Below are positions 1 to 8,345 of a stretch of 21,855 bases of DNA, piece after piece. Position numbers and translations under genes: made by a program. Where the stretch lies: contig CAMMBO010000009.1 in the NCBI GenBank assembly GCA_946494435.1, positions 1-21,855 of the forward strand, given 5' to 3'. The notes beneath the pieces were generated by a model. It saw nothing but the letters and a program-made list of their open reading frames with translations, had not been told where the DNA came from and ran no database searches. The DNA comes from an uncultured Mycoplasmatota bacterium (GTDB lineage Bacteria; Bacillota_I; Bacilli_A; RF39; UBA660). Every line of letters begins with the position of its first letter. The stretch's first letter is position 1.

Positions 1-1097
1 TAGCATTGTCATTTCTACTGTTTAAATGAGAAATGTTGAAAGTTCTATGCTTTTGGTTATAGAAACCAACATTATCTATTTTCCATCTTTTTCTTCCAAG
101 AGATACTATTTCTTTAATACTATTATCATTAATATCCATATTACTAATATAACGAAAAAAAGTTGTTTTTTTATTTTTAGATTCTATATATTTAAATGCA
201 CTAAGTATGTAATTTCTATAATTGATTTTAGTAGAAAGATAATAGTTTTGATGTTTAACTTCATTGAAGTACAGTATATTTCCTTCAAAAGTACTATTAA
301 TTTCTTTCAATCTATCAGGTTTTAAATTAAAAATATAATTCCACTTATTTTTTTCACAAATTTCTATAATTGGTTCTACAGCATATAATGCATCACCAGT
401 AATAAAGAATTTATATTTTGGATAATTCTTTTTAATACGTTTAATCATTCTTTTGAAAGCTTTAATTTCACAATTTTGTTTTTTGTTTTTCTGTAGTCAT
501 TTTTTCATTTTCAATGAATTATGAATCTAAACTGATAATAATATTACCAACAATTAATTTACATTCTAAAACATACTTATAGTAAGAGACTTTACCGTCT
601 TTATGCTTTCTAATAAGACAGTTATTATTAAGATTATAATCATTATTAGATAGACCAGTACCATCAAATACTAATTGGAATGCACCATTATGTTTAAACT
701 TATCAAACATTTTAGAACGTATTAAAGTTTTAACAATATACTTTTGAATGTTTCTTAATTCATTAATATTTATATTAACAAATACATCTTGAATAGTTTC
801 CCAGTAAGGAAGTTCTCTTAAATCCTGTCCACAGATTTTAGATAAATTTTTAATACAATTATCAGTATTAAAAGTATCAGAAGAAATGTCAGTCATCGTA
901 GTAAGACCGCAAAGAAGACTAAAAAGGCGAGTAACACATATTGTTTTCATCTTATATGTTATATAGCTTTTATTTCTACCATCAGTTAAATTACTAAACA
1001 TATTTAATAAATTAGGAAGATATTTATTAATAATAGAATATAATTCCTTTATCAAATCTTTATTTTTTCTTAATTCTCTTCTTTGCTTTCTGTTCAT
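1..1097 (-). pseudogene. Broken DDE transposase of an insertion sequence, cut by the left window edge
   Basis: The intact 5' part (1097 to 519) encodes 192 residues with a basic N-terminus and the first catalytic Asp in LVFDGTG (about residue 145). Reading stops at TAA (521-519), directly after SLDS. Coding sense continues past it (FIENENEKMTTEK), then moves to another frame around the T/A homopolymers at 474-490. From there an open frame runs to base 1. It contains ITGDALYA (second Asp), FNLKPDRLKE, and GRKRWKIDNVGFYNQK, where related transposases usually have Glu (WKIEN). HLNSRN follows near the edge. The layout fits IS4-clan-like DDE transposases. The stop, the frameshift and the apparent E-to-D change make it inactive. 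The exact IS family and the element ends cannot be named from sight. Confidence 0.85.
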
Positions 1098-1129
1098 TAC
1101 TACATACCACCTTTTTATTATGTAGTAAT
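1096..1129 (-). promoter_or_regulatory. Hairpin over the transposase start codon
   Basis: Bases 1096-1106 (attactacata) and 1119-1129 (tatgtagtaat) form a perfect 11-bp inverted repeat with a 12-nt loop. On the minus strand the loop carries the Shine-Dalgarno AAAGGTGG, and the stem includes the first two bases of the transposase ATG. In an RNA this would hold the start codon in a stem. It could instead be a protein-binding palindrome. Confidence 0.6.
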
Positions 1130-1187
1130 TATATCAAATTTATTGCGAAAAAAATTTACTCTTTTTTACTGATATTTGTATTTATTA

Positions 1188-1216
1188 TTGAAATAATACA
1201 AATAATAAGATATAAT
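1188..1216 (+). promoter_or_regulatory. Promoter for the pilus operon leader
   Basis: TTGAAA at 1188-1193 and TATAAT at 1211-1216 are separated by 17 bases, close to the sigma-A consensus. It is the best-looking promoter in the window. Transcription would start near 1223 and give a leader of about 200 nt before the first pilus gene. A second TATAAT at 1389-1394 lacks a good -35 box. Confidence 0.7.
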
Positions 1217-1256
1217 TATTCTAAGGTATTAAGATAACAAAAAGGGAGTAAGAGTA

Positions 1257-1355
1257 ATGGCAATTTTAAATAGTTATGTAGTTAATAAAAAATTAAACTG
1301 TTTTAAAAATCTTGGTAATAATATTACTCTATTTTATTGTATATTTAGAAGGTAA
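1257..1355 (+). CDS. Possible 32-residue leader peptide
   Basis: An ATG at 1257 follows AAGGGAG (about 1241-1247) at a suitable spacing and opens 32 codons ending in TAA at 1353-1355. The peptide starts MAILNSYVVNKKLNC and is basic, with no recognisable motif. It lies inside the leader between the 1188-1216 promoter and the first pilus gene. It could be a leader peptide, a small protein or a chance ORF. The only support is the ribosome-binding site and its position downstream of a good promoter. Confidence 0.35.
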   Translation: MAILNSYVVNKKLNCFKNLGNNITLFYCIFRR

Positions 1356-1434
1356 ATGACTCGGTCTATTCTTTTTATAGTATGAAAATATAATCACAGT
1401 GTAAGAGAATTTTAAATATTTAATGGAGGTAGAG

Positions 1435-4035
1435 ATGAGAAACAAAATAAAAAAAATTGTTAAAAGTCATACAAAAGAAGTTATTATTTTTGGTTTTTTT
1501 ATAATAGCGATAATTATTTATTTTATTGCTCCAGCCTTTGCAACATTGATACCGGTTAAAAGTGTAGTTATTACATCAGAAAATACCAGCTACGAAGATA
1601 ATGAAGCAGGCTCTTGGCAAGTTACAAAGAGTGGAGAATGGACAGGAAAAGGGGAAGCGACTGTTACTTTTGATATTGATACAACTTTGAAAACTAGCAC
1701 CCGCTATACAGATGTTATTTTTGTCTTAGACATATCTGGATCTATGAGTGGTAATAAATTAGATAGAGTAAAATCTGATTCCATTGATTTAATAAATATT
1801 TTGCTTTCCAATACCAATAATAGAGCTGCTTTAATTACTTTTGACACAACATCTACAATTATCTCTGGTTTAACTAACGATGTAGAAAGTCTTACTAATC
1901 AAATTAATGAGCTTACTACAACAGGCTCGACAAATTATTATCAGGCTTTAGTAAATGTTGATTCGATATTGCAAAATTATACTAAAGAAGATGATAGAGA
2001 AACGGTAGTCTTGTTTTTAACAGATGGCTATCCAAATGTAGGTACCCCTAATCAAATTTCTCAGTATGAATATTTAAAAGAACAGTATCCATATATTACC
2101 ATAAATGGTATTCAATATGAAATGGGTAATACAATTTTAGACCCAATTACTCAAATTAGTGATAACCAATACATAGCGGATATGGAAACTTTAAATAATG
2201 TTTTATTTGATGCGAGTATTATTCCTTACATTTATGAAGAGTACAAGATAGTAGATTATATTGAGAACGATTATTTTTATTTAGACAGTGTAGATGATAT
2301 TACAGTAAGTCAAGGAACAGTAGACTTAACAGAAGAAAATGGCAGACAAAAAGTTACGTGGACAATTACAGATTTTAGATCTGGCGGTAATGCCAATCTT
2401 TCTATGAAACTGCAATTAAAAGACGAATTTCTTGGTCAAGGAGGAATTTATCCAACAAATGAAAGTGAAGAAATTACTAGTAAAATAGAAGATACACCAG
2501 ACGAGGATGTTTTAAGCACACTAACACCAGTATTAGAAGATGACTACAGAGTCATATATGATGGAAATAATCCAGGAGGATGTACGATTTCTAATGTGCC
2601 TGAAGCTGCAAATTATTCTGTTTATGATACTGTAGCTATTTCTCAAGAAGAACCAACTTGTAGTGGTTATGAATTTAAAGGATGGGAAATTACAACAGAT
2701 AACATTACAAAAGTAAATGATGATTACTTTATCATGCCAGAGAGTGATGTTACATTAAGAGCTGTTTGGTCCAAAGTAGGTCTAGAAAAGTCTATGGATG
2801 GAACGGTTAATAGTGCCCCTAATTTTTATGATGTTATAGCAAGTCAATCAGTAATGGATAACGTTTCAAGTGAATTTGTTAATTCGTCTTCTGGAATTGA
2901 CTTCAGTCAAATATCTTCTGATACTAACGGAAAAGGGGTATATGAAAGAGCTGGTACAGAAGATGATGATTATCCAATTTATTATTATCGAGGTGATATT
3001 GATAATAACCATGTAAATTTTGCAGGATTTTGCTGGAGAGCGGTAAGAACTACTTCAACAGGAGGAGTTAAGCTAATTTATGATGGAGAGCTAAATGAAG
3101 ATGGTATTTGTGATAATACAGGGACTTCTTCGCAAATAGGAACAAGTAAATTTAATGAAAGTGTTCAAGATGCTGCTCAAGCTGGATATATGTATGGAAT
3201 GGCTTATAGAGGGAACTCTGCTACTTATAACAGCAGTACTGGTTATTTATATAGTACAGATGTAACTTATAATGGAAGCAATTATACTTTAACAGGAACA
3301 TTTTACACCGCTAGTACTACTCCAACAGCTCCAGATGGCTATTATACATGTCTATCTTCAGCTAACACATGTACACAGGTTTATTATGTAATTAACTCTA
3401 CGTATTTTACTACTTTTAATGGATATTTATTTACTAATGGTGTTACTATGAAAAATGCAGACTTTTTAGATTCAACTAGATTAACTAGTAGCAATTCTAA
3501 TAGTTCTACAGTAAAGTCCTATATAGATTCATGGTATAGTAACAATATGAATAATTATACTGATTATTTGGAGGATACAATTTGGTGTAATGATAGGGGG
3601 ATTAATATATATAATGCTGATGAATGGAGTATTTATAATTTAAAATTTAATGCTTATAATAGAATGAATAATGGTAATCCTAATCTAAGCTGTAGTTATG
3701 CACAAGATTCCTTTACAGTAAATAGTCAGACTGGAAATGGTAAATTAACATTTCCTGTTGGTTTGTTAACAGCTGATGAAGTAATGTTGGCAGGACAATT
3801 ATATAATTCTAATAATCAAAAATATTATTTATATACAGGACAAAAATGGTGGACTCTTTCTCCTGCTAGCCATGTTTATTATCGTGGTATTTCTACTGAT
3901 GTGTATTCTTCTGATGATATAAGTCTTGTAACCTCTAGTCTAGGTGTTCGCCCAACTGTTTCACTTATACCTGAAATGAAAGTTATAAGTGGCGATGGAA
4001 GTAGTAGTTATCCATATATATTGGATGTGCAATAA
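1435..4035 (+). CDS. vWA-domain pilus tip adhesin-like surface protein, no sorting signal
   Basis: This is the first gene of the pilus operon. The ATG at 1435 is preferred over the in-frame ATG at 1423 because GGAGG (1425-1429) overlaps the latter and sits 5 nt before the former. That gives 866 residues. A basic N-terminus and hydrophobic segment end in APAFA, a possible signal peptidase site. Positions below count from 1423. A von Willebrand A domain (about 96-275) carries the metal-site motif DISGS (103-107), TGST and FLTDG. An InlB-type repeat follows (about 375-450, GYEFKGWE). A Cys- and Tyr-rich C-terminal region (about 505-870) contains GFCWRAVR, WWTLSPAS and LGVRPTVSL, common in large surface proteins of gut Firmicutes. 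vWA proteins are typical pilus tip adhesins. Unlike most, it has no LPXTG or C-terminal membrane segment. Confidence 0.8.
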   Translation: MRNKIKKIVKSHTKEVIIFGFFIIAIIIYFIAPAFATLIPVKSVVITSENTSYEDNEAGSWQVTKSGEWTGKGEATVTFDIDTTLKTSTRYTDVIFVLDISGSMSGNKLDRVKSDSIDLINILLSNTNNRAALITFDTTSTIISGLTNDVESLTNQINELTTTGSTNYYQALVNVDSILQNYTKEDDRETVVLFLTDGYPNVGTPNQISQYEYLKEQYPYITINGIQYEMGNTILDPITQISDNQYIADMETLNNVLFDASIIPYIYEEYKIVDYIENDYFYLDSVDDITVSQGTVDLTEENGRQKVTWTITDFRSGGNANLSMKLQLKDEFLGQGGIYPTNESEEITSKIEDTPDEDVLSTLTPVLEDDYRVIYDGNNPGGCTISNVPEAANYSVYDTVAISQEEPTCSGYEFKGWEITTDNITKVNDDYFIMPESDVTLRAVWSKVGLEKSMDGTVNSAPNFYDVIASQSVMDNVSSEFVNSSSGIDFSQISSDTNGKGVYERAGTEDDDYPIYYYRGDIDNNHVNFAGFCWRAVRTTSTGGVKLIYDGELNEDGICDNTGTSSQIGTSKFNESVQDAAQAGYMYGMAYRGNSATYNSSTGYLYSTDVTYNGSNYTLTGTFYTASTTPTAPDGYYTCLSSANTCTQVYYVINSTYFTTFNGYLFTNGVTMKNADFLDSTRLTSSNSNSSTVKSYIDSWYSNNMNNYTDYLEDTIWCNDRGINIYNADEWSIYNLKFNAYNRMNNGNPNLSCSYAQDSFTVNSQTGNGKLTFPVGLLTADEVMLAGQLYNSNNQKYYLYTGQKWWTLSPASHVYYRGISTDVYSSDDISLVTSSLGVRPTVSLIPEMKVISGDGSSSYPYILDVQ

Positions 4036-4073
4036 TAAACTATTTATATTAATTCGCAGAAAGGAGAATTAAG

Positions 4074-6155
4074 ATGAAAGACAAGAAAAAATTAATAATT
4101 GGACTAATCATTTTAGCTATTGTTGCTATTATTGTCGCAGTTATAGCCTCTCCTTCTTTAGCTGCACCAATTGAAAATGATGTTAGAGTTGAGGAAAACA
4201 GTGAATTAATATATTACATTGATGTTATTTATGACGGAAAAGATGCAGAAGCCACCACTTCTAGTGATAGTGCTACAGCCAAAGTTTATAGTGATTACAT
4301 CTATGTAGAAGATAAAATACCAGCTGGTTTAACATTTAAAGGTTTTGTATCTCCAGCTGAAGGTGATGGAATTAGTGCTGTTAAACGTAGTGATGGAACA
4401 TTCTGCTCAGGTTATGTTGTCGATGGTGTGAATGGATTAAATTATAATGAATTAACTCGTACAGTATCCTTCAGAGTTAAAAATTTACAAGCTGGTTGTA
4501 AATTAACAGTAGGTATTATCACCCAGACTCCAACTTTACCAACTGGTATTAATAGAATGGATTTTTATAATACTGCCTATGGAAGAGAAGGTAATAGTAC
4601 TGTTAATTCTAATACTGTTCATACTTTTATAGGTAATAATAATGTAGCAACATACCAAGTAATGTATCAATATGAAGGGGATGTTCCTGAAGGAGCACCT
4701 TCACCACCTCCTACTACTTCTTATATAGCAGGAAGTATTGTTGGTGTTAGCCAAGATATAACAGTAGATGGTTATGATTTTAGCGGCTGGACAACAGATG
4801 ATGCAATTGTATCTAATGGCTCATTTACGATGCCTTCTAATACTGTAACTTTTGTAGGAAGTTTTACCGCTAAAAACGATAAATATAATGTAAGTTATAC
4901 TATTTCTGGCGATGCTCCAGAAGGCTATGCTGTTCCCCTTGAAAAAAGTTATGCAGTTGGTAGTGATGTTAAATTGGATTCCCTAAAACCAGGAGATGTC
5001 ATCAATGGCTATCGTTTTCTTGGTTGGACATCAACTGATGTTGAACTCCCAGATACTTCTGATGATGAATCTACTATCTTTACGATGCCAAAACACGATG
5101 TCGAGATAGTAGGAAGTTTTGAAAGAATCAGTTATACAGTTACTTATCAGTTTCAAGGTTCAGTAATACCACCAAATGCTGATAGTCTATTGCCAGAAGT
5201 GGAAAGTCATTATCCAGGAGATAAAGTAACACTTGCTTCCTATCCAGAAGCATCTGGCTATCGCTTCCTTGGTTGGTATTATGCAGATGAATTTACAATG
5301 CCTGAAGAAAATATTGTGATCTATGGTGAATGGGCAGTTGAGACTGGTACATTTTCCCCAACAATTATAAAAAGTATTTCCAATAAGCAAGATTCTTATA
5401 AAAAAGGTGATATAGTCACTTTTGATATTACAGTAACCAATACAGCTGATTTTGCAATTAAAGACGTTATTTTGGAGGAGAAAACAGATGGTTCTTCCTT
5501 TGTGAGTGGTGATAATTATACAGTTAGAAATGATAGTTATGTCTTAATACCAACAATATCTCCAGGAAACAGTGTCACAGTACATGCTAGGTATGAAGCA
5601 GGAAGTGAAGTTGTTAAAAATATTACAAATGTAGTAGAGTTAACTGGAGCTTTAGCAGATAATAATTATTATTTAGATACAAGTCAAGATTATATTGCCA
5701 AAGCAGATTTTACTGTAGCAAATATATCTTTAGAAATTACTAAAATTAATGAAGATCAACAAATGATAGATGGATCAGAATTTACTTTGTATCGTAATCA
5801 AGAATTAACAAATATTGTTTCAAAAGGTTTATCTTTTAGTGGTTTATCCCCAAATACTACTTATTATTTGGAAGAAACAAGAGTTCCTACTGGTTATCAA
5901 TCTTTAGGTAAAGTGTTAGAAATAACAGTGGGCAGTGATGGAACTATTACAATACCTGATTATGATGTTTCTACTGAAGATGGAAAAAATAAAGTGTCAA
6001 TTATAAATCATGCAATTAATGTATTACCTAATACTGGAGGTGTTGGTGTTATTCCTTATATAGTTATTGGGTTATTATTAGTAATTATTGGTGGAATATG
6101 CTTAATTTTAGTAATAAGAAAAAGAGGTGAAAAAAATGAAAAAACTGATATGTAG
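4074..6155 (+). CDS. LPXTG-anchored ancillary pilin with InlB-like repeats and SpaA domain
   Basis: A 693-residue surface protein starts at an ATG after AAAGGAG. It has a signal peptide (about 1-31, ending SLAAP) and an N-terminal beta-rich domain (about 34-185). Three InlB/Flg_new-type repeats follow (about 194-267, 270-351 and 353-422), each with a GY-F-GW core and a TMP motif. Next come a DUF11-like domain (about 427-540, YKKGDIVTFDITVTN) and a SpaA/Cna-B domain (about 551-649) with the E-box YYLEETRVPTGY (candidate isopeptide Glu 601). The sorting signal is LPNTG (651-655) with a membrane helix and a basic tail. It is probably an ancillary pilin or stalk adhesin. It lies 38 bases after the vWA gene, and its end overlaps the next gene. 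Confidence 0.85.
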   Translation: MKDKKKLIIGLIILAIVAIIVAVIASPSLAAPIENDVRVEENSELIYYIDVIYDGKDAEATTSSDSATAKVYSDYIYVEDKIPAGLTFKGFVSPAEGDGISAVKRSDGTFCSGYVVDGVNGLNYNELTRTVSFRVKNLQAGCKLTVGIITQTPTLPTGINRMDFYNTAYGREGNSTVNSNTVHTFIGNNNVATYQVMYQYEGDVPEGAPSPPPTTSYIAGSIVGVSQDITVDGYDFSGWTTDDAIVSNGSFTMPSNTVTFVGSFTAKNDKYNVSYTISGDAPEGYAVPLEKSYAVGSDVKLDSLKPGDVINGYRFLGWTSTDVELPDTSDDESTIFTMPKHDVEIVGSFERISYTVTYQFQGSVIPPNADSLLPEVESHYPGDKVTLASYPEASGYRFLGWYYADEFTMPEENIVIYGEWAVETGTFSPTIIKSISNKQDSYKKGDIVTFDITVTNTADFAIKDVILEEKTDGSSFVSGDNYTVRNDSYVLIPTISPGNSVTVHARYEAGSEVVKNITNVVELTGALADNNYYLDTSQDYIAKADFTVANISLEITKINEDQQMIDGSEFTLYRNQELTNIVSKGLSFSGLSPNTTYYLEETRVPTGYQSLGKVLEITVGSDGTITIPDYDVSTEDGKNKVSIINHAINVLPNTGGVGVIPYIVIGLLLVIIGGICLILVIRKRGEKNEKTDM

Positions 6156-6816
6156 TTTATTGTTGTTTCTGTCTATCTTTAGTTTTGGAATTATAGATGT
6201 TAAAGCAGAAAGTATTGATATTTCTAGAACATCAAGTCTTTCTTTTACTTATCAGTATGATAATATATTACTTTCTGATGCAGGCGTTTCTTTATACTAT
6301 TTAGCTAGCATAGATGAAGGATATAACTACAAGTTTATTGATGAGTATCAAGATGTAGCCTTTGATACTACTGATATCAGTGCTTCTGATCTTACCTTTC
6401 AAGCCGAGGTAATTGAACGCTATATTAAAGATAATAAGCTGCAAGCTAATAGAGTTTTAAAGACAAATCAGAATGGTGTTGCTAATTTTTCTTCTTTGGT
6501 ACCCGGTTTGTACTTACTAATTGTTGATAGTAAAGTTGTTGATAATTATCAATATAATGTTTCTCCAACTATTATTAATATTCCAACGTTTGAGAATGGT
6601 AATTATCAGTATGATGTGCAAATAAATTTGAAGACACAACGAGATAAATTAAATGAAGAAATTACACCTCCGGGTGAAAATGATAATGAGAGTTTGGGTT
6701 CAGTACCAAATACTATTGATAACATTTATTTTTATATAATTTTATTAATTATGTCAATTATTATTATATTTGGAGTTGTAATTTATATTTCAAAAAAGAA
6801 GGGTGAGAAAAAATGA
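6136..6816 (+). CDS. Small (base-type) pilin with atypical VPNTI sorting signal
   Basis: The ATG at 6136 is chosen over the in-frame GTG at 6127 because AGAGG (6123-6127) is correctly spaced only for the ATG. That gives 226 residues, overlapping the previous gene by 20 bases. A signal peptide ends VKA near residue 23. A single Cna-B-like domain contains NQNGVANFSSLVPGLYLL, the usual strand-turn of SpaA-type folds. A proline-containing linker (EITPPGEN) leads to VPNTI (190-194), a membrane helix and the tail KKKGEKK. Size, position before the backbone gene and the degenerate signal fit a minor or base pilin (FctB-like). Lack of the Gly after Thr is unusual. It overlaps the backbone gene by ATGA, so the two are translationally coupled. 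Confidence 0.75.
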   Translation: MKKLICSLLLFLSIFSFGIIDVKAESIDISRTSSLSFTYQYDNILLSDAGVSLYYLASIDEGYNYKFIDEYQDVAFDTTDISASDLTFQAEVIERYIKDNKLQANRVLKTNQNGVANFSSLVPGLYLLIVDSKVVDNYQYNVSPTIINIPTFENGNYQYDVQINLKTQRDKLNEEITPPGENDNESLGSVPNTIDNIYFYIILLIMSIIIIFGVVIYISKKKGEKK

Positions 6817-8342
6817 AAAAAAGAAAAAAAATATTATTAATGAGTGTGTTTACTATATTTTTATTTTTGGGGATGCTTAATGTATATGCTATTACCACAA
6901 ATGGTACTGCTGGTACAATTGATCCTGATAGTAAGCTTGTAACAGATACTGCTACTTTGTCCGTTACTGGAGTAGAAACTAATGATACATTTAGAGCTTA
7001 TAAAATTTTAGATACATTTTATAATAGTTCTACTAATGTTATTAGTTATGAATTTACTACCAACTTTAGAAACTTTTTAAGTAGTAGTTATGGTGAAGAT
7101 TATAATGATATAACAATAGATGATTATTATAATTATACTAGTGGAAATATTACATCTGGTTCTACCTTGTCTGCATCAGATATAGATAAACTAGCTAGTG
7201 CTTATACTGGTTACATCAGAGCAAATGATATATCTGGAGTAGATATGCTTGTTTCTGGAACTGTTGCAAGTGCTACTGTCGATGCTGGTTCTTATTTAGT
7301 ATTACCAACTAGTACAGTTAAGGTATATGCAGTTATGGTTGGAAACATTGATTTTACAGCCAATGGAAATGATTGGCAGATTAATAATGAAGAAATTGTT
7401 GCTAAAGTAAGCGAAGCAGGTATTACAAAATCTGTTGGAGAAGATGGCTATAATAGTGGATCATATTCTATTGGTGATAATATCCCATTTATTATTGTAG
7501 GTACAGTTCCTACTTATCCAACAAATGCAACTAATAGAGTCTATACAATTACCGATACTATTAGTGAAGGCTTAGATTTTACATCAATTACTAATGTTAC
7601 GATTAAAGATGGAGCAGAGACCTTAGTTACAGCAAGCAATGGCACAGTAACAAATAGTGAAGATGATACTGTTGCCACTATAGAGATATCAGGAAGAAAA
7701 ATGACAATTGTGTTTAATGTAGCTAATATTAATAGCACTACTGTGACAATTAATTATACAGCAAAATTAAATAGTAATGCTGGAGTAGGAGTAGATGGTG
7801 GCAATAGTAATAATGCTCAACTAACTTACTCTAACGATCCATATGGTAATGGAAGTTATACAACATCTCCAGAAGATGGTGGTACTGTTGATATTTATAT
7901 GTATGGTCTTGAAATTTATAAATATAAAGATGGTAATAATGCTACTTCATTAAAAGGTGCAGAATTCATTATATATAAAGATAGTGGTCTAGAAAATGCT
8001 ATTACAACTATTACCACTAATGATGATGGACTTGCTAGTTATGCTGGATTAGCTGAAGGTACTTATTATGTTCAAGAAACAAAAGCTCCTACAGGTTATC
8101 GTTTAGATAATACAATTAGAGAAATTAAAATTGGTCCAGGAGTAGGAAGTCTAGATGAAGCCGATACACCAGGATATTACCGTTTGGAGGTTTCTAATAC
8201 AGAATTAGGAGTTTTACCTGTTACTGGTGGTATTGGAACTATTGCAATTTCTTTAGTAGGTTTAGGAATTGTTGCCGTAGCAATTTATTTTATCTTTGTT
8301 TATCGCAAGAAAAATAAGGATAAAGAGGAGGAACATAATTGA
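6813..8342 (+). CDS. Major backbone pilin (isopeptide-forming fimbrial protein)
   Basis: This 509-residue LPXTG protein is the likely shaft subunit. A signal peptide ends near NVYA (residue 26). The N-terminal domain is followed by W188-to-K198 (WQINNEEIVAK), which resembles the W-to-Lys pilin motif used for sortase C polymerisation, with K198 the likely acceptor. A second domain has K206 (ITKSV) and N334 (NNAQLTYS), a plausible intramolecular isopeptide pair. The third, SpaA-type domain has K370, the E-box YYVQETKAPTGY (E422) and N462, a second likely isopeptide set. LPVTG (468-472), a membrane helix and a charged tail follow. The isopeptide and pilin assignments are inferred from family patterns. 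Short spacing to the sortase gene supports one transcript. Confidence 0.88.
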   Translation: MKKRKKILLMSVFTIFLFLGMLNVYAITTNGTAGTIDPDSKLVTDTATLSVTGVETNDTFRAYKILDTFYNSSTNVISYEFTTNFRNFLSSSYGEDYNDITIDDYYNYTSGNITSGSTLSASDIDKLASAYTGYIRANDISGVDMLVSGTVASATVDAGSYLVLPTSTVKVYAVMVGNIDFTANGNDWQINNEEIVAKVSEAGITKSVGEDGYNSGSYSIGDNIPFIIVGTVPTYPTNATNRVYTITDTISEGLDFTSITNVTIKDGAETLVTASNGTVTNSEDDTVATIEISGRKMTIVFNVANINSTTVTINYTAKLNSNAGVGVDGGNSNNAQLTYSNDPYGNGSYTTSPEDGGTVDIYMYGLEIYKYKDGNNATSLKGAEFIIYKDSGLENAITTITTNDDGLASYAGLAEGTYYVQETKAPTGYRLDNTIREIKIGPGVGSLDEADTPGYYRLEVSNTELGVLPVTGGIGTIAISLVGLGIVAVAIYFIFVYRKKNKDKEEEHN

Positions 8343-8345
8343 TTT

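Noticed and set aside
26..325. Plus-strand 99-codon ORF
   Set aside because: It lies antisense to the clear 3' half of the transposase and has no ribosome-binding site or motif.
1150..1348. Similar AT-rich stretches near 1153 and 1322 (both with TTACTCT) as direct repeats or element ends
   Set aside because: The match is short and imperfect in very AT-rich sequence and could be chance.
5187..5390. Minus-strand ORF inside the ancillary pilin gene
   Set aside because: It is a shadow of a strongly supported coding frame, with no motif. The same holds for minus ORFs at 7541-7738, 18683-18877 and 19641-19823.
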